The notes under the pieces were generated by a model. The model saw only the letters and a program-made list of their open reading frames with translations. It had not been told where the DNA came from and searched no databases. Positions 57,020-64,000 of a stretch of 64,000 bases of DNA are shown piece by piece. Position numbers and translations under genes: made by a program. The DNA comes from Candidatus Mycolicibacterium alkanivorans (lineage in GTDB: Bacteria > Actinomycetota > Actinomycetes > Mycobacteriales > Mycobacteriaceae), in the NCBI RefSeq assembly GCF_022760805.1, contig NZ_JAIVFL010000001.1, positions 3,720,001-3,784,000 of the forward strand. Direction: 5' to 3'. Numbering within the stretch: position 1 is the first letter of the stretch; every line of letters begins with the position of its first letter.

Positions 57020-57396
57020 GAGGTCAGCCACTGCAGGGTCGCCGGGCTGAACAGCAGCACCAGGCTGATCACCGCGACGGCAGCAATCGGCACCGCGTAG
57101 AGCCACTGGTGTGAGCCCACCCCGATGTACCAGGTCACCGGGAGCAGCAGAAGTTGGGCGAACACCGCGACCCCCCGGCCCCAACGCCGTCCGGTCCACA
57201 GGGCCCGGGCCGCCGCCAGCAGACCGGCGCCGATCAGGCCGAACCACGCGGCGTTACCGAATCCGCTGACCACGTGCTGGTCGGCACCGGCGAACGCACG
57301 CACCACGAAGACCACTGCGGCGATCAGCGCGGCGGCGGCCTCGAGGGCCACCAGCACGGCAGCTTCTCGCACGGTTGCTGGCGCGGGAACTGTCAC
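56971..57396 (-). CDS. four-helix membrane protein (Rv3217c-like)
   Basis: 141 residues from GTG 57396, four hydrophobic helices and a short hydrophilic tail. No known function. Length matches Rv3217c. It overlaps the GNAT gene tail-to-tail by 49 bases. Confidence 0.75.
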   Translation of the reverse strand: MTVPAPATVREAAVLVALEAAAALIAAVVFVVRAFAGADQHVVSGFGNAAWFGLIGAGLLAAARALWTGRRWGRGVAVFAQLLLLPVTWYIGVGSHQWLYAVPIAAVAVISLVLLFSPATLQWLTSYDSSANADNSGPDTR

Positions 57397-57433
57397 GGCG
57401 TCGAGCCTAGTTCTCCCATTAGGCTCAACGCTC

Positions 57434-58393
57434 GTGCGCGCCGTTCTGATCGTGAACCCGAACGCCACTTCGACCACGGCGGCCGGCCGTGACCTGCTCG
57501 CCCACGCGCTGGAAAGCCGCGTGAAACTGACCGTGGTGCACACCGACCACCGCGGTCACGCCATCGAGATCGCCGAGGCGGCCAGGCGAGACGGCATCGA
57601 CGTGATCATCGTCCACGGCGGCGACGGCACGGTGAACGAGGTGGTCAACGGCTTGCTGGGCGCACCCCTCGGGCAGGACGTCCCGAGCGGACCGATGCCC
57701 GCGGTCGCGGTGGTGCCCGGCGGCTCGGCCAACGTCTTCGCCCGAGCGCTGGGCATCAGCCCCGACCCCATCGAGGCCACCAACCAACTGATCGACCTGC
57801 TCAGCGAGCACCGCAACGGCGGCGCGTGGCGCCGGATCGGGCTGATGGACTGCGGCGAGCGGTGGGCGGTGTTCACCGCGGGGATGGGCGTCGACGGCGA
57901 CGTGGTGGCCGCGGTGGAGGCCCAGCGCGCCAAGGGCCGCAAGGTCACCGCGGGCCGCTACATCCGCGTCGCTGTGCGTGAGGTGCTCTTCAGCGTCCGC
58001 CAGAAGCCGCGCCTGACCCTCGAGCTGCCCGGCCGCGAGCCGGTCTCCGGGGTCTACTTCGCCTTCATCTCCAACTCCAGCCCGTGGACGTACGCAAACA
58101 CCAGGCCGGTGTGGACCAACCCGAACACGACCTTCGAGACCGGCCTGGGCGTCTTCGCCACCACCAGCATGAACGTGTGGAAGAACCTGATGCTGGTGCG
58201 GCGGATGTTGTCCAAGAAACCCGACATCAAGGCCACGCACCTGATCCGGGAGGACGACGTGGCGTGGGTGCGGGTCACCGCCACCGAGCCGGTCGCCAGC
58301 CAGATCGACGGGGATTTCGTCGGTCTGCGCGCAGAAATGACGTTCCGTGCAGTCCCGGGGGCGTTGAACGTGGTCGCTCCACCGGCTAAGTAA
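57434..58393 (+). CDS. diacylglycerol-kinase-like lipid kinase (Rv3218-like)
   Basis: 319 residues from GTG. Nucleotide loop G-G-D-G-T at 62-66 in HGGDGTVNEVVNG, second motif VPGGSANVFARALG, and DGDFVGLR near the C-terminus. These define the DAGK/sphingosine-kinase family. The specific lipid is unknown. Next gene downstream is whiB1, but with 256 bases and its own promoter between. Confidence 0.87.
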   Translation: MRAVLIVNPNATSTTAAGRDLLAHALESRVKLTVVHTDHRGHAIEIAEAARRDGIDVIIVHGGDGTVNEVVNGLLGAPLGQDVPSGPMPAVAVVPGGSANVFARALGISPDPIEATNQLIDLLSEHRNGGAWRRIGLMDCGERWAVFTAGMGVDGDVVAAVEAQRAKGRKVTAGRYIRVAVREVLFSVRQKPRLTLELPGREPVSGVYFAFISNSSPWTYANTRPVWTNPNTTFETGLGVFATTSMNVWKNLMLVRRMLSKKPDIKATHLIREDDVAWVRVTATEPVASQIDGDFVGLRAEMTFRAVPGALNVVAPPAK

Positions 58394-58492
58394 GGGACTG
58401 ACCAGCGCCAATGAACTCGCGTCGACGAATTTAGAGCGCAAGTGGGTTGAGTCTAGTACAAACGGGTTAGTGCTTCGGGAACGTATCCCCGT

Positions 58493-58508
58493 AGTGACGT
58501 TGCACACG
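58493..58508 (+). promoter_or_regulatory. CRP-like site upstream of whiB1
   Basis: AGTGACGTTGCACACG has the GTGA...CAC spacing of mycobacterial CRP sites, with one good half (AGTGA) and one weaker half. It ends 16 bases before the candidate -35. In M. tuberculosis whiB1 is controlled by cAMP-CRP through sites in the same region. Confidence 0.5.
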
Positions 58509-58524
58509 TGTTAACGGAGTTCTA

Positions 58525-58552
58525 TTGACATCCGTCGAGGCTGTGAAACGAT
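58525..58552 (+). promoter_or_regulatory. candidate whiB1 promoter
   Basis: TTGACA (58525-58530) is a perfect -35; AACGAT (58547-58552), 16 bases on, is a usable -10. The leader would be about 90 bases, ending with AAGGAG 9 bases before the ATG. Confidence 0.55.
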
Positions 58553-58649
58553 CGGTTGCAACAGTGCAGAAACATTTGCGTGCACGCGTTAACAGCCGAA
58601 GGTAAACAGAGTGCGCTTCGCCGCGCACACAGTTAAGGAGTATTGACTA

Positions 58650-58904
58650 ATGGATTGGCGCCACAAGGCGGTCTGCCGTGACGAGGATCCGGAGCTGTTC
58701 TTCCCGGTGGGGAACAGCGGACCGGCCATCGCGCAGATCGCTGACGCGAAGCTCGTCTGTAACCGGTGCCCGGTGACCACCGAGTGCCTGACCTGGGCTT
58801 TGGATTCCGGCCAGGACGCCGGCGTCTGGGGTGGCATGAGCGAGGACGAGCGCCGCGCGCTCAAGCGCCGCAACGCTCGCACCCGGGCCCGCAGCGGGGT
58901 CTGA
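58650..58904 (+). CDS. whiB1: WhiB1 iron-sulfur transcription factor
   Basis: 84 residues, cluster ligands Cys 9, 37, 40 and 46 (C-x27-C-x2-C-x5-C), beta turn G-V-W-G-G at 58-62 and a basic C-terminal DNA-binding tail (ALKRRNARTRARS). Essential NO-responsive regulator in mycobacteria. A strong AAGGAG ribosome-binding site precedes it and an intrinsic terminator follows. Confidence 0.97.
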   Translation: MDWRHKAVCRDEDPELFFPVGNSGPAIAQIADAKLVCNRCPVTTECLTWALDSGQDAGVWGGMSEDERRALKRRNARTRARSGV

Positions 58905-58926
58905 ACCACCCCGTCGCACTACGTCG

Positions 58927-58965
58927 GTAGACGGCTCCGGCAAGCGCCGGAGTCGTCTACTTTTT
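58927..58965 (+). terminator. whiB1 intrinsic terminator
   Basis: 15-bp stem (58927-58941 with 58946-58960, one G-U pair), loop AAGC, followed by T5. Starts 23 bases after the whiB1 stop. Confidence 0.88.
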
Positions 58966-58993
58966 AAGTGCGTGTATTTTTCGTCACAGTTTG

Positions 58994-60490
58994 CTATTGC
59001 GGCGCGCGTGCGCTAAGACGCCGGCCGATCGGCACCCGTAAGACCACGTCGGTTCCCCCGCCCGGAACGTCGTGCATTCCCAGCGATCCGTCGAGTTCGG
59101 CCGACACCAGAGTCCGCACGATCTGCAGACCCAGCCGGTCGGATTTCTCCAGGCTGAAACCCTCCGGGACACCGCGGCCGTCGTCGTGCACCACAAGGTC
59201 GAGCCATCGCGCCGAGCGTTCGGCCCGGATGGTCACGCAGCCCTGCTTGGCCCCGGCGTCGAAGGCGTGCTCGATGGCGTTCTGCACGAGCTCGGTGATG
59301 ACCATGACCAGAGCGGTGGCCCGGTCGGCGTCGAGCACCCCCAAAGCGCCTTCCCGGTTGATCCGGATCGGCGCGTCGACCCTGGCCACGTCGTTCATGA
59401 TCGGCAGGATCCGGTCGATCACCTCGTCGAGGTTGACCTCCTCGTCCACCGACATCGACAGCGCCTCATGCACCTGCGCAATCGAGGCCACCCGGCGCAC
59501 CGACTCCAGCAGCGCCTCGCGGCCCTCCTCGTTGTTGGTCCGGCGCGCCTGCAACCGCAGCAGCGCCGCCACGGTTTGCAGGTTGTTCTTCACCCGGTGG
59601 TGGATCTCGCGGATCGTCGCGTCCTTGGACAGCAGCGCTCGGTCGCGCCGCTTGACCTCGGTGACGTCCCGGATCAGCACTGCGGCCCCCGCTGCGGCGC
59701 CGTGCACCACCAGCGGCAGCGTCCGCAGCAACACCGCCGCACCGCCGGCGTCGACCTCCATGCGCATGCTGGAGCCGCCGGACAACGAGTCGCGGACGTG
59801 CTCGGCCAGCTCCTGCGCCTCGAACGGGTCGGAGATCAGCGGCCGGGTGATGGCCACGAGGTTGTGGCCCTCCAGCTCTGCGCTCAGGCCCATCCGGTGA
59901 TAGGCCGACAGTGCGTTCGGGCTGGCGTAGACCACCACGCCGTCGACGTCGAGCCGGATGAAACCGTCGCCGACGCGCGGGCTGGACCGCGAGCTCGCCA
60001 GGTCGCCCACGTTCGGGAAGGTGCCCTCCGAGAGCATGTGCAGCAGGTTGCCGGCGCAGTCCAGATAGGCCTTCTCCAGCGGCGAGGAGGTGCGCCGTTC
60101 GGCCAACGAGGTCTGGTGGGTGAGCACTGCCACTACCTTGTTGGTGCAGCGCACCGGCACGGCTTCGACGTTCGGGCCCGGCTCGCGCAGCGAGGGCTCG
60201 CCGCCGCCGCGGCCGATAGCTCCGGAGGTGAAGGCTGCGGTCACGAAGGGCAGTTCCCCTTCGGCGACGACGGTGCCGACTGCGTCCTTGATGAGAACGG
60301 TCGGGGCGGTGTTGGGCCGGCATTGGGCGACGCAGACCAGTGCGCCGTCGTCGCGGCGCACCCACATCAGATAGTCGGCGAACGACAGGTCCGCCAGCAG
60401 CTGCCACTCACCGACCACCGCATGGAGGTGGTCCACGGCACTGCCCGGCAGCACCGTGTGCTCGGCGAGCAACTCACCGAGGGTCGACAC
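58994..60490 (-). CDS. pdtaS: PdtaS sensor histidine kinase
   Basis: 498 residues, soluble. N-terminal GAF-like domain (about 1-150), PAS domain (about 170-280), then HisKA_2 dimerisation with E-I-H-H-R-V-K-N-N-L (phosphoacceptor His 297/298) and HATPase with NAIEHAF, DDGRG and GLQIV. Equivalent to Rv3220c, which pairs with the ANTAR antiterminator PdtaR encoded elsewhere. No response regulator is adjacent. Stop lies 28 bases from the whiB1 terminator. Confidence 0.93.
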   Translation of the reverse strand: MSTLGELLAEHTVLPGSAVDHLHAVVGEWQLLADLSFADYLMWVRRDDGALVCVAQCRPNTAPTVLIKDAVGTVVAEGELPFVTAAFTSGAIGRGGGEPSLREPGPNVEAVPVRCTNKVVAVLTHQTSLAERRTSSPLEKAYLDCAGNLLHMLSEGTFPNVGDLASSRSSPRVGDGFIRLDVDGVVVYASPNALSAYHRMGLSAELEGHNLVAITRPLISDPFEAQELAEHVRDSLSGGSSMRMEVDAGGAAVLLRTLPLVVHGAAAGAAVLIRDVTEVKRRDRALLSKDATIREIHHRVKNNLQTVAALLRLQARRTNNEEGREALLESVRRVASIAQVHEALSMSVDEEVNLDEVIDRILPIMNDVARVDAPIRINREGALGVLDADRATALVMVITELVQNAIEHAFDAGAKQGCVTIRAERSARWLDLVVHDDGRGVPEGFSLEKSDRLGLQIVRTLVSAELDGSLGMHDVPGGGTDVVLRVPIGRRLSARAPQ

Positions 60491-60494
60491 AGAT

Positions 60495-60710
60495 TCAGTC
60501 GATCACGGCAATGAGGTCACCGGCCTGGATGACGTCACCCACCGACACGTTGACCTCGGTCACGGTGCCACCCACTTCGGCGAGCACCGGAATCTCCATC
60601 TTCATCGACTCGAGAAGCACCAAGATGTCGCCGGCGCCGATCTGGTCACCCTTGCTGACCACGACCTCCAGCACACTGGCCACGATCTCGGCGCGAACAT
60701 CCTCGGCCAT
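60495..60710 (-). CDS. biotinylated protein TB7.3
   Basis: 71 residues, a single biotinyl/lipoyl domain with E-S-M-K-M at 34-38 (Lys 37 modified). It is a free biotin carrier-like protein, as Rv3221c. The 4-base gap to pdtaS suggests co-transcription. The carboxylase partner, if any, is not in the window. Confidence 0.92.
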   Translation of the reverse strand: MAEDVRAEIVASVLEVVVSKGDQIGAGDILVLLESMKMEIPVLAEVGGTVTEVNVSVGDVIQAGDLIAVID

Positions 60711-60836
60711 CTCCACCCTCACTCTGCAAGCCAACCCAAATGAAGTGCTGCTCTATCGAACCACACGACCGAGTGGTCAGCGGTCGGATGCGGCCGTGAG
60801 ACACTGGAGTCAACGATCAACCAATGGAGGTACACC

Positions 60837-60911
60837 ATGGCCAAGCGTGGCCGTAAGAAGCGGGACCGCAAGCACAGCAAAGCCAACCACGGCAAGCGGC
60901 CCAACGCCTGA
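60837..60911 (+). CDS. ribosomal protein bL37 (24 residues)
   Basis: A tiny basic ORF: MAKRGRKKRDRKHSKANH, then GKRPNA. GGAGG lies 6 bases before the ATG and a strong terminator begins at its stop. The sequence agrees with bL37, a small protein found in mycobacterial 50S subunit structures. Too short for usual gene-length cutoffs. Confidence 0.88.
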   Translation: MAKRGRKKRDRKHSKANHGKRPNA

Positions 60912-60951
60912 AACGAAAAGTGCCCGGCATGTTGCCGGGCACTTTTCGTTT
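60911..60951. terminator. bidirectional intrinsic terminator
   Basis: Perfect 19-bp stem (60911-60929 with 60933-60951), loop TGT, A-rich and T-rich ends on both strands. Serves bL37 on the plus strand and rshA-sigH on the minus strand. Confidence 0.9.
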
Positions 60952-60962
60952 CAGGGTCTACC

Positions 60963-61283
60963 TCAGGGCTCGCGCCGAATGATCGTGGTGCGCCGGATCT
61001 CCATCCGCACCCGCTCGAGCAGACACTGCGGAGCCTTCTCACCACTGCACTTGACGGCGATCAGCTTCTTGATGCGTTCCTCCACGCCGTAGTGGCGCAG
61101 GCAGGCCGGGCAGTCTTCGAGGTGATGGCGAAGGCGTTCCCGCGTCTCGGGCGTCGCCTCGCCGTCGAGCAGGGTCCACACCTCCGCAATCACCGCCGCG
61201 CATTCGGGATGATCCGGATCGACCGGGCCGATCGACGGGCGCCACTCGTCCTCGGCGCCGGTCACGTGGTCGTGACCGCTCAT
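60963..61283 (-). CDS. rshA: anti-sigma factor RshA
   Basis: 106 residues. Zinc-binding anti-sigma (ZAS) motif H-x3-C-x2-C: His 54, Cys 58, Cys 61. Two further Cys near the end (79, 87). In reducing conditions it binds SigH; disulfide stress or phosphorylation releases it. Its ATG overlaps the sigH stop (ATGA), coupling the two. Confidence 0.93.
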   Translation of the reverse strand: MSGHDHVTGAEDEWRPSIGPVDPDHPECAAVIAEVWTLLDGEATPETRERLRHHLEDCPACLRHYGVEERIKKLIAVKCSGEKAPQCLLERVRMEIRRTTIIRREP

Positions 61284-62044
61284 GACGACCCCTCCTCGGC
61301 CGCATCCTGGCCGCGGGTAAACCCACGCTCCTTGGCGACGTCGGCCAGCAGGGTTCGCAGCTGGCGCCTGCCACGGTGCAGCCGGGACATCACTGTCCCG
61401 ATGGGGGTGTCCATGATCTCGGCGATCTCCTTGTAGGGAAAGCCCTCGACGTCGGCGTAGTACACCGCCATCCGGAAATCCTCCGGCAACGCCTGCAGTG
61501 CTTCCTTGATCTCGGAGTCGGGCAGCGACTCCAATGCCTCCACCTCGGCCGAACGCAGACCGGTGGACGTGTGCTGGGCGTTGGCCGCCAGCTGCCAGTC
61601 GGTGATCTCGTCGGTCGGGTACTCGGCGGGCTGCCGCTGCTTCTTGCGGTAGCTGTTGATGTAGGTGTTCGTCATGATCCGGTACAGCCACGCCTTGAGG
61701 TTGGTGCCATCCCGGAACGAACGGAACGCGCCGACGGCCTTGACCATGGTTTCCTGCACCAGGTCCTCGGCGTCGGCGGGATTGCGGGTCATGCGGAGAG
61801 CACCGCCGTAGAGCTGGTCCATCAACGGGATCGCATCGCGCTCGAAGCGCGCCAAGAGCTCGTCGTCGGGTTCGCGCACGGCGGCGTCGGCTTGGCCGGA
61901 GCCGTCGGCGCCCTCGATGTCGGTCATCGTGATTGACACGGTCCCTTCTGCCGCGGTGCCCGTGATGAGCTCCGGCAGCGGTATCGGGCGGATGAGAACC
62001 GACGGCGTCCGCTCGTCGCGTACCAGGGTCATGGCAATCGACAC
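61280..62044 (-). CDS. sigH: ECF sigma factor SigH
   Basis: 254 residues from GTG 62044, which has a GGAAGGAG ribosome-binding site 9 bases upstream. Sigma region 2 is [21 protein letters not shown] with [16 protein letters not shown]; region 4 is [19 protein letters not shown] through [15 protein letters not shown]. tuberculosis SigH begins at the position of ATG 61927 (MTDIEG); the extra 39 residues here have the stronger initiation signal, so both forms are possible. Controls oxidative and heat stress genes; a SigH-type promoter lies just upstream. Confidence 0.93.
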   Translation of the reverse strand: MSIAMTLVRDERTPSVLIRPIPLPELITGTAAEGTVSITMTDIEGADGSGQADAAVREPDDELLARFERDAIPLMDQLYGGALRMTRNPADAEDLVQETMVKAVGAFRSFRDGTNLKAWLYRIMTNTYINSYRKKQRQPAEYPTDEITDWQLAANAQHTSTGLRSAEVEALESLPDSEIKEALQALPEDFRMAVYYADVEGFPYKEIAEIMDTPIGTVMSRLHRGRRQLRTLLADVAKERGFTRGQDAAEEGSS

Positions 62045-62127
62045 TGGCTTTCTCTCCTTCCAATCCTAAGACCGTGGCCGACAGATTTTTCTCGGCGACC
62101 CTTCGACCGCATGCAGCCACACCCCAT

Positions 62128-62154
62128 AACGGGATTGGTGACCACGCTAATTCC
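62128..62154 (-). promoter_or_regulatory. SigH-type autoregulatory promoter of sigH
   Basis: On the minus strand GGGAATT, then about 18 bases, then C-G-T-T: the GGAAY...GTT pattern of SigH promoters. It is 84 bases upstream of GTG 62044, giving a short leader. Confidence 0.65.
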
Positions 62155-62172
62155 CGGCCTAAGCTCACATCC

Positions 62173-62664
62173 GTGACTCGGGCGGCCACTCCTGCGATCG
62201 CCGCGCTGGTGAAGGCGAGCGTTGCCCACGAGGTCCTGCGCTATCACCACGACCGGCGTTCGGAGTCCTACGGCGACGAAGCGGTGGCCGCACTGGCCGG
62301 CGAGTCCGTCGTACCCGAGCAGATCTTCAAGACGCTCGTCATCTCGGGGCCGTCGGGTCTGGCGGTGGCTGTCCTGCCGGTGCCGTGGATGCTGTCACTC
62401 AAGGCCGCCGCGGCGGCGCTGGGGCTGGGCAAGGCGACGATGGCCGAGCGGGCGGCCGCCGAGCGGGCCACCGGGTACGTGCTCGGTGGGATCTCGCCGC
62501 TGGGCCAGCGCAAACGGCTCCCGACGGTCGTCGACAGTTCGGCCCTGAGGTTCGACCGGGTGCTGTGCAGCGCCGGCAAACGCGGCTGGGACGTGGCGCT
62601 CTCGCCTGAAAACCTGGTTCGCCTCGCCCAGGCGGTGACCGCCGATATCCGCGCTCTAGTGTGA
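62173..62664 (+). CDS. ybaK: YbaK/EbsC-type Cys-tRNA(Pro) deacylase
   Basis: 163 residues from GTG 62173. Family features: QIFKTLVISGPSGLAVAVLPV with the catalytic-region Lys and GGISPLGQRKRLPTVVD. It clears Cys mischarged on tRNA-Pro. The frame is open upstream to 62074, but that would run through the sigH promoter. Five bases separate it from the SDR gene. Confidence 0.85.
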   Translation: MTRAATPAIAALVKASVAHEVLRYHHDRRSESYGDEAVAALAGESVVPEQIFKTLVISGPSGLAVAVLPVPWMLSLKAAAAALGLGKATMAERAAAERATGYVLGGISPLGQRKRLPTVVDSSALRFDRVLCSAGKRGWDVALSPENLVRLAQAVTADIRALV

Positions 62665-62668
62665 CCCC

Positions 62669-63517
62669 ATGTCCTTCGCCGGCAAGACCATGTTCATTTC
62701 CGGAGCCAGCCGCGGTATCGGCCTGGCCATCGCCAAGCGCGTCGCGGCCGACGGCGCCAACATCGCCCTGGTGGCCAAGACCACCGAACCGCACCCGAAG
62801 CTGCCCGGCACGATCTACACTGCGGCCAAGGAGATCGAGGAGGTCGGCGGCCAGGCGCTGCCGATCGCCGGTGACGTCCGCGACGGCGACTCGGTGGCCG
62901 AGGCCGTGGCCAAGGCCGTCGAGCAGTTCGGCGGCATCGACATCTGCGTCAACAACGCCTCGGCGATCAACCTCGGCTCCATCGAGGAGGTGCCACTCAA
63001 ACGCTTCGACCTGATGAACGGCATCCAGGTGCGCGGCACCTACGCGGTGTCGCAGGCCTGCCTACCGCACATGAAGGGCCGGGAGAACCCGCACGTCCTG
63101 ACGCTCTCACCGCCGATCCGGCTGGAATCCGAGTGGCTCAAGCCCACGCCGTACATGATGGCGAAGTTCGGAATGACGTTGTGCGCCTTGGGAATTGCCG
63201 AGGAGATGCGTTCGGCCGGGATCGCGTCGAACACGCTGTGGCCGCGCACCCTGGTCGCCACGGCAGCGGTACAGAACCTGCTGGGCGGCGACGAGGCGAT
63301 GGGCCGGGCCCGCAAGCCCGAGGTGTACTCCGACGCCGCCTACGCGGTGCTGAGCAAGCCGGCTCGGGAGTTCACCGGGCATTCGCTGCTGTGCGAGGAC
63401 GTGCTGTTGGACTCGGGCGTCACCGACCTGTCGGTCTACGACTGCGTGCCGGGTTCGGAGCTCGGTGTCGACCTGTGGGTCGACACCCCGAACCCGCCGG
63501 GCTACAAGGGCGGCTAG
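62669..63517 (+). CDS. short-chain dehydrogenase (Rv3224/HSDL2-like)
   Basis: 282 residues. NAD(P) motif ISGASRGIGLAIAKR, NNAS, catalytic Ser in LSPPI, and Y-M-M-A-K (YxxxK). The long insertion after beta-2 (TTEPHPKLPGTIYTAAKEI) marks the HSDL2-like SDR subgroup. Substrate unknown. The stop overlaps that of the convergent aldehyde dehydrogenase gene by 3 bases. Confidence 0.88.
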   Translation: MSFAGKTMFISGASRGIGLAIAKRVAADGANIALVAKTTEPHPKLPGTIYTAAKEIEEVGGQALPIAGDVRDGDSVAEAVAKAVEQFGGIDICVNNASAINLGSIEEVPLKRFDLMNGIQVRGTYAVSQACLPHMKGRENPHVLTLSPPIRLESEWLKPTPYMMAKFGMTLCALGIAEEMRSAGIASNTLWPRTLVATAAVQNLLGGDEAMGRARKPEVYSDAAYAVLSKPAREFTGHSLLCEDVLLDSGVTDLSVYDCVPGSELGVDLWVDTPNPPGYKGG

Positions 63518-64000
63518 CCCTTCTTGCCCAGCCCGAACCGGCGCAGACCGTGGCCGGCGAAGGCGCGCATCGCCGCCAGCGCGAAGCGGCTCTGCATCTT
63601 AGGCGACGAGTACCACAGCATCTCGGACTTCTGCGTCGGCAGCTTGGGCGCAGTGATGGCCTGCTGGCGGCAGAACTTGATCAGGCCGGCGGCGCCGCCA
63701 CCACGGTAGCCGATGCCGGATTCCTTCCAGCCGCCCATCGGCAGGCCGGGGCAGAAGACGTTGGCCAACGCGTCGTTGATGTTGACCGCGCCGACCTCGA
63801 GGCGCCGTGCCACCCGCTCGCCACGTTCGGTGTCGCCGGTCCAAACGCTGGCCGACAGGCCGTATTGCGAGTCGTTGGCCAGGCGGATGGCCTCCTCCTC
63901 GTCGGCCACCTTGATCACCGGCAGCGTCGGTCCGAAGGTCTCCTCGGCGATGCAGCTCATGCTCGGCTCGACGTCGGCGAGCACCGTCGGCTCGAAGAAC
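63514..64000 (-). CDS. aldehyde dehydrogenase, C-terminal part (SSADH-like)
   Basis: The gene runs off the window end; 161 codons are visible. The C-terminal half of an NAD(P)-dependent aldehyde dehydrogenase is recognised by E-E-T-F-G-P-T-L-P-V, ANDSQYGLSASVWTG, VNINDAL and PMGGWKESGIGYRGG. The catalytic Cys and Glu lie outside. Resembles succinate-semialdehyde dehydrogenases of mycobacteria; specificity is not assignable here. Confidence 0.85.
   Translation of the reverse strand, partial: FFEPTVLADVEPSMSCIAEETFGPTLPVIKVADEEEAIRLANDSQYGLSASVWTGDTERGERVARRLEVGAVNINDALANVFCPGLPMGGWKESGIGYRGGGAAGLIKFCRQQAITAPKLPTQKSEMLWYSSPKMQSRFALAAMRAFAGHGLRRFGLGKKG

Overview
The window is a high-GC actinobacterial chromosome segment, almost certainly from a Mycobacterium/Mycolicibacterium species. 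The evidence is gene order and gene identity recalled from M. tuberculosis: a nuoF-nuoN block, then a long block matching the Rv3193c-Rv3224 order (UPF0182 protein, PDZ-Lon protease, UbiB-like kinase, whiB7, uvrD2, mycoredoxin, kch, adnB-adnA, lipV, ATL, moeZ, DUF3152 protease, TetR, TB9.4, rhlE, parA, gpm2, entC, whiB1, pdtaS, TB7.3, rshA-sigH). A 24-codon bL37-type ribosomal protein gene supports the same assignment. A pseudogenised thiol peroxidase, an IS relic, an Hcp/Hcr module and other accessory genes suggest an environmental, fast-growing type species, but this is inference; no species is named.

Layout. (1) 1-11124: the distal part of a proton-pumping NADH dehydrogenase I operon, nuoF (partial) to nuoN, nearly every junction being a 4-base ATGA/GTGA overlap. 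A palindromic repeat sits inside the 5' end of nuoG. (2) 11176-24243: an accessory region without the M. tuberculosis order. It holds an alpha/beta hydrolase, an hcp-hcr pair with a Crp/Fnr-type regulator and a TTGAC-N4-ATCAA box, a DEAD/H helicase, prfC, a Gly/Pro-repeat exported protein, a STAS protein, a Tat-exported DUF1906 protein, a decayed element next to the initiator tRNA gene, and a lipoprotein. (3) 24294-32413: UPF0182, PDZ-Lon protease, DUF2342 protein, E1-like protein, UbiB-like kinase, and whiB7 with its attenuated leader and a 52-codon upstream ORF. (4) 32414-43792: leader, IS630-type relic, tpx pseudogene, then DNA repair and redox genes (uvrD2, mycoredoxin, kch, adnB-adnA). 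(5) 43815-57396: a 36-bp minisatellite, then lipV, ATL, moeZ, DUF3152 protease, TetR, TB9.4, rhlE, parA, gpm2, entC and others. (6) 57434-64000: lipid kinase-like gene, whiB1, pdtaS, TB7.3, bL37, rshA-sigH, YbaK-type deacylase, SDR and a partial aldehyde dehydrogenase.

How the genes fit together. Beyond respiration, much of the window concerns redox, nitrosative and antibiotic stress: SigH/RshA, WhiB1, WhiB7, mycoredoxin, MoeZ, Hcp/Hcr and the Fnr-like regulator. DNA repair is represented by UvrD2, AdnAB and ATL. Cis-elements that tie into this are SigH-type promoters upstream of sigH and moeZ, an FNR-type box upstream of hcp, a CRP-like site upstream of whiB1, and a transcription attenuator upstream of whiB7. 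The most notable observations are the complete hcp-hcr-regulator-box module, the whiB7 leader, two related palindromic elements, the 36-bp minisatellite between adnA and lipV, and the element relic abutting the initiator tRNA gene.
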